From positions 1 to 8,584 of the forward strand of contig JAESRR010000213.1 of NCBI GenBank assembly GCA_016764535.1: DNA of 8,584 nt, in the 5' to 3' direction. The stretch's first letter is position 1, and each line of letters opens with the position of its first letter. The stretch comes from Cohaesibacteraceae bacterium (lineage in GTDB: Bacteria > Pseudomonadota > Alphaproteobacteria > Rhizobiales > Cohaesibacteraceae). A program made the translations under genes and the position numbers. Under the pieces are notes generated by a model that was not told the DNA's origin, did not search any database, and saw nothing but the letters and a program-made list of their open reading frames with translations. Below, in pieces: positions 7,046-8,584 of this stretch.

Positions 7046-7084
7046 CCCGGTCTGTTTTGCCCACCGCCACTCAGACCGGGTTTT
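7046..7084 (+). terminator. Rho-independent terminator, plus strand
   Basis: CCCGGTCTG (7046-7054) pairs perfectly with CAGACCGGG (7072-7080) around a 17-nt loop and is followed at once by TTTT and further T-rich sequence. The tract is on the plus strand only. Read on the minus strand the stem is followed by CCAGATTCC then an A-rich run, so it is not a good terminator for the amine oxidase gene. No recognised plus-strand protein gene lies upstream of it, which supports a noncoding transcript. Confidence 0.72.
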
Positions 7085-7141
7085 ACTATTTGTAGCTACG
7101 GTTTTCACCATGGTTTATTGATTGTCTCCTGATAATTTATT

Positions 7142-8254
7142 TCATCTTCCTGTTTCCAGTTGTGCCGATATTCTGGCTGCAATCCGTTCTCCTGCATCCA
7201 GAGCGCCCTCGATCAACCCGGGGCTGCGAGCTGATGTTTCTGCGGATGTGAAAAAAACTCGTTCGTTGAAATGCGCCCCCCTGATAAACCCGGGCATGAC
7301 TTCTGGATGAGCGGGTGATGTTTCAAGATCCGTCCCGGAGCAAATATGTGGCTCGCCCGCCCAGTCCTGAATTGTCAATTTTAAAGGTTTACGAGCAAGC
7401 TCTCCGAAGCAATGAACGAGTTGCTCTATAATTGCCTTGTGCAATCGCGACTGAAGTTCTGACCTGCCTTGGTGTGGTACCCCGACAAAGCCAAAAAGTG
7501 CAGTAGCTTTGCCGTCGAATGAGCAATGATCATGGACTTCAACCAGTGGTCCGGAATGACTGGCAATACGCCCTGATAATCCGCTCTTCCGCCAAAATGC
7601 GTGCGGATACTCAATAATTGCCTTGGCTTGTGTGGCCATCCAGGTCGGAGTTATTTGAAGCATCGAAGACAATTGTGGTGCCATTTCTGCTGGCCAGTTT
7701 ATGCTCTGATGCGCCATGCGAGGAGGCACTGCGATGATAAGTTTTTTTGCATGTATAATCTGCTGCGCTGGATTGTTGGTATGAATACGCACTCCATCCT
7801 CGAACAACTCAACACGATCAATCGCACTTTCAAGGTTGATTTTTGAACGGGGAAATGCCTTGAGCAATTGATTGACCATGGCCCTGGGCCCACCCTTTAT
7901 ACGGCGTATGCCATGTTGCCCGGGTAACATCTGTCGATATACATCGCTGTCGGCATTTGTTTCGACAATAGCGTCCCCGTTGTCAAACTGTTCAAAACTC
8001 TCCAATCCGAGAGTGTCCAGCCATTTTGCTGCGACAGGTTGATATTCGGGCCAGATCCAGGTGGGACCAAGATCAAATTGTGAATTTTCATGAAGAGATG
8101 ACGTTACCGAGTGAATGCGTCCCCCCGGCCGATCCGACGCCTCAAATATCTGGAAATCCACATTCTGTTTTGATAACAGGTACGCTGTTGTCAAGCCTGA
8201 CAAGCCAGCACCCGCAATGATGATTTCGCAATTCGGGGTTTTTTCCTGAGCCAT
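7142..8254 (-). CDS. FAD-dependent amine oxidase family protein
   Basis: Flavoprotein of the monoamine oxidase/FAD-dependent oxidoreductase superfamily, probably cytoplasmic, expected to oxidise an amine or related CH-NH bond with FAD. From the ATG at 8254 (370 aa): the N-terminal dinucleotide-binding motif is IIIAGAGLSGL (about 11-21), ribose-binding Glu38 ends strand 2 (FQIFEAS), and RPGGRI follows at 42-47. KGGPRAMVNQLLKAF at 120-134 matches the family GG-motif region. The C-terminal FAD-contacting segment is VFFTSAET (333-340) and PGLIEGALDAGERIAARI (345-362). The Cys that carries covalent FAD in mitochondrial monoamine oxidases is absent, so FAD is probably noncovalent. At 370 aa it is shorter than the usual 430-500, suggesting a reduced substrate domain. 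GGTGA five nucleotides before the ATG favours this start over the in-frame TTG (8266) and GTG (8263). It is divergent from a LysE-type exporter. The substrate is not deducible. Confidence 0.88.
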   Translation of the reverse strand: MAQEKTPNCEIIIAGAGLSGLTTAYLLSKQNVDFQIFEASDRPGGRIHSVTSSLHENSQFDLGPTWIWPEYQPVAAKWLDTLGLESFEQFDNGDAIVETNADSDVYRQMLPGQHGIRRIKGGPRAMVNQLLKAFPRSKINLESAIDRVELFEDGVRIHTNNPAQQIIHAKKLIIAVPPRMAHQSINWPAEMAPQLSSMLQITPTWMATQAKAIIEYPHAFWRKSGLSGRIASHSGPLVEVHDHCSFDGKATALFGFVGVPHQGRSELQSRLHKAIIEQLVHCFGELARKPLKLTIQDWAGEPHICSGTDLETSPAHPEVMPGFIRGAHFNERVFFTSAETSARSPGLIEGALDAGERIAARISAQLETGR

Positions 8255-8275
8255 TAACTTCACCAATAATTTGTC

Positions 8276-8327
8276 TATCTATAGGTAGATATGCATCCGG
8301 ATGGTGGATGTAAAGACCTGTAGATAT
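8276..8327. promoter_or_regulatory. Candidate operator region between amine oxidase and LysE-type exporter
   Basis: The 169-bp divergent spacer (8255-8423) contains TATCTA-TAGG-TAGATA, a 6-bp-arm inverted repeat (8276-8291), a perfect palindrome CATCCGGATG (8294-8303), and a second GTAGATAT (8320-8327) repeating the one at 8285-8292 at a 35-bp period. The dyad lies about 20 nt upstream of the amine oxidase ATG, where a repressor would block it. TATAGA at 8345-8350 is a possible -10 for the exporter, but no well-spaced -35 is seen. The rest of the spacer shows nothing further. Confidence 0.4.
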
Positions 8328-8423
8328 TGCGCAGTTAATTTCTTTATAGAGTGGTTATCAAAAACAAGACGCGATGTTCCACTCATGTTAAGAAAAACGG
8401 TCTTCTCATGTTGGAGTACCATT

Positions 8424-8584
8424 GTGAATATCGAGATTTGGTTATTGTTTGGGTTCACTATCGCCATTGCGTCTGCAATTCCTGGTCCCAGTTCACTGGT
8501 TGCTCTGACACATGGTGTGCGATTCGGCTGGAAACGCGGGATGATTACTGCGGCAGGGACGACATGTGCTTCCTGCATCCAGGC
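8424..8584 (+). CDS. LysE/RhtB-family amino-acid exporter, N-terminal part (cut by window edge)
   Basis: An open frame from GTG at 8424 runs off the right end with no stop, giving 53 complete codons. The product begins NIEIWLLFGFTIAIASAIPG, then PSSLVALTHGVRFGWKRGM. This is the typical LysE/RhtB start: a first membrane helix ending in the family's PGP motif (AIPGPSS), then a polar stretch with HG-x-R-x-G, then the start of the second helix (ITAAGTT). The family has about 200 residues and six membrane segments and exports amino acids or derivatives such as homoserine or threonine through the inner membrane. GGAG at 8412-8415, 8 nt upstream, supports the GTG start. It is divergent from the amine oxidase and probably shares its control region. 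Substrate is unknown. Confidence 0.82.
   Translation, partial: MNIEIWLLFGFTIAIASAIPGPSSLVALTHGVRFGWKRGMITAAGTTCASCIQ

Larger units (their letters stand above)
6955..7088 (+). ncRNA. Putative structured small RNA, divergent from the two-component operon
   Basis: This part of the 428-bp intergenic region has no credible protein gene but contains four consecutive hairpins on the plus strand. They are TACCAAAA/TTTTGGTA (6954-6978), TTCGTGCC/GGCACGAA (6996-7013), CCTGA/TCAGG (7020-7038) and a GC-rich terminator stem (7046-7080) followed by TTTT. A -10-like TACAAT at 6944-6949 would place the 5' end near 6956, giving a transcript of about 130 nt, but no clear -35 is visible. The hairpin series and terminal U-tract suit an independently transcribed regulatory RNA. 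No known RNA family is recognised. The exact 5' end is a guess, and a longer leader from a promoter near the GTCA array is possible. Confidence 0.4.

Noticed and set aside
7046..7080. The GC-rich stem as terminator of the amine oxidase gene
   Set aside because: On the minus strand it is followed by CCAGATTCC and an A-rich run, not a U-tract; it only works in the plus direction.
6754..7095. 113-codon plus-strand frame with GTG start in the intergenic region
   Set aside because: No ribosome site at the GTG, no recognisable domain, unprotein-like composition, and it runs through the GTCA array, the hairpins and the terminator stem.
7034..7111. 25-codon minus-strand frame across the terminator stem
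   Set aside because: The purine-rich AGGAGA upstream is too far from the ATG and the coding content is explained by the hairpin sequence.
8279..8578. 99-codon minus-strand frame upstream of the amine oxidase
   Set aside because: It lies antisense to the LysE-type exporter, whose plus-strand frame has family motifs and a ribosome site, and across the operator repeats.

Overview
The window looks like chromosomal DNA of a Gram-negative bacterium, most likely an alphaproteobacterium. Protein-level resemblance, mid-40s G+C by eye and the TctE-type kinase unit all point that way, but no rRNA or other marker gene is present, so the placement is an inference. There are seven supported protein genes, two regulatory intergenic regions, and no tRNA, IS element, phage gene or CRISPR array.

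Layout. On the plus strand a GT4 glycosyltransferase (22-1089) runs tail-to-tail into a minus-strand block. Read in its own direction, that block contains an OmpR/PhoB-type response regulator (6713-6036), a TctE-like histidine kinase (6058-4652), a secreted ABC-type solute-binding protein (4655-3573) and, after a short gap, a membrane-anchored GGDEF-EAL protein (3486-1096). The first three overlap and are almost certainly one operon. The fourth may be co-transcribed. A 428-bp intergenic region (6714-7141) follows, then a minus-strand FAD-dependent amine oxidase (8254-7142), which is divergent from a plus-strand LysE/RhtB-family exporter cut by the right edge (8424 onward).

How the genes may work together. 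The solute-binding protein has no permease or ATPase gene in the window and is translationally coupled to a sensor kinase. It therefore looks like the periplasmic ligand receptor of the kinase rather than a transport component. The kinase would phosphorylate Asp51 of the regulator. The downstream GGDEF-EAL enzyme, with both catalytic sites intact, offers a possible route to second-messenger (c-di-GMP) output. The amine oxidase and LysE exporter share a control region containing inverted and direct repeats and form a separate unit.

The least explained DNA is 6714-7141. It holds four GTCA repeats at an exact 11-bp period, a -10-like hexamer correctly placed for the response-regulator operon, and on the plus strand a chain of four hairpins ending in a Rho-independent terminator with no credible ORF. 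That chain suggests an unannotated small RNA divergent from the two-component operon.
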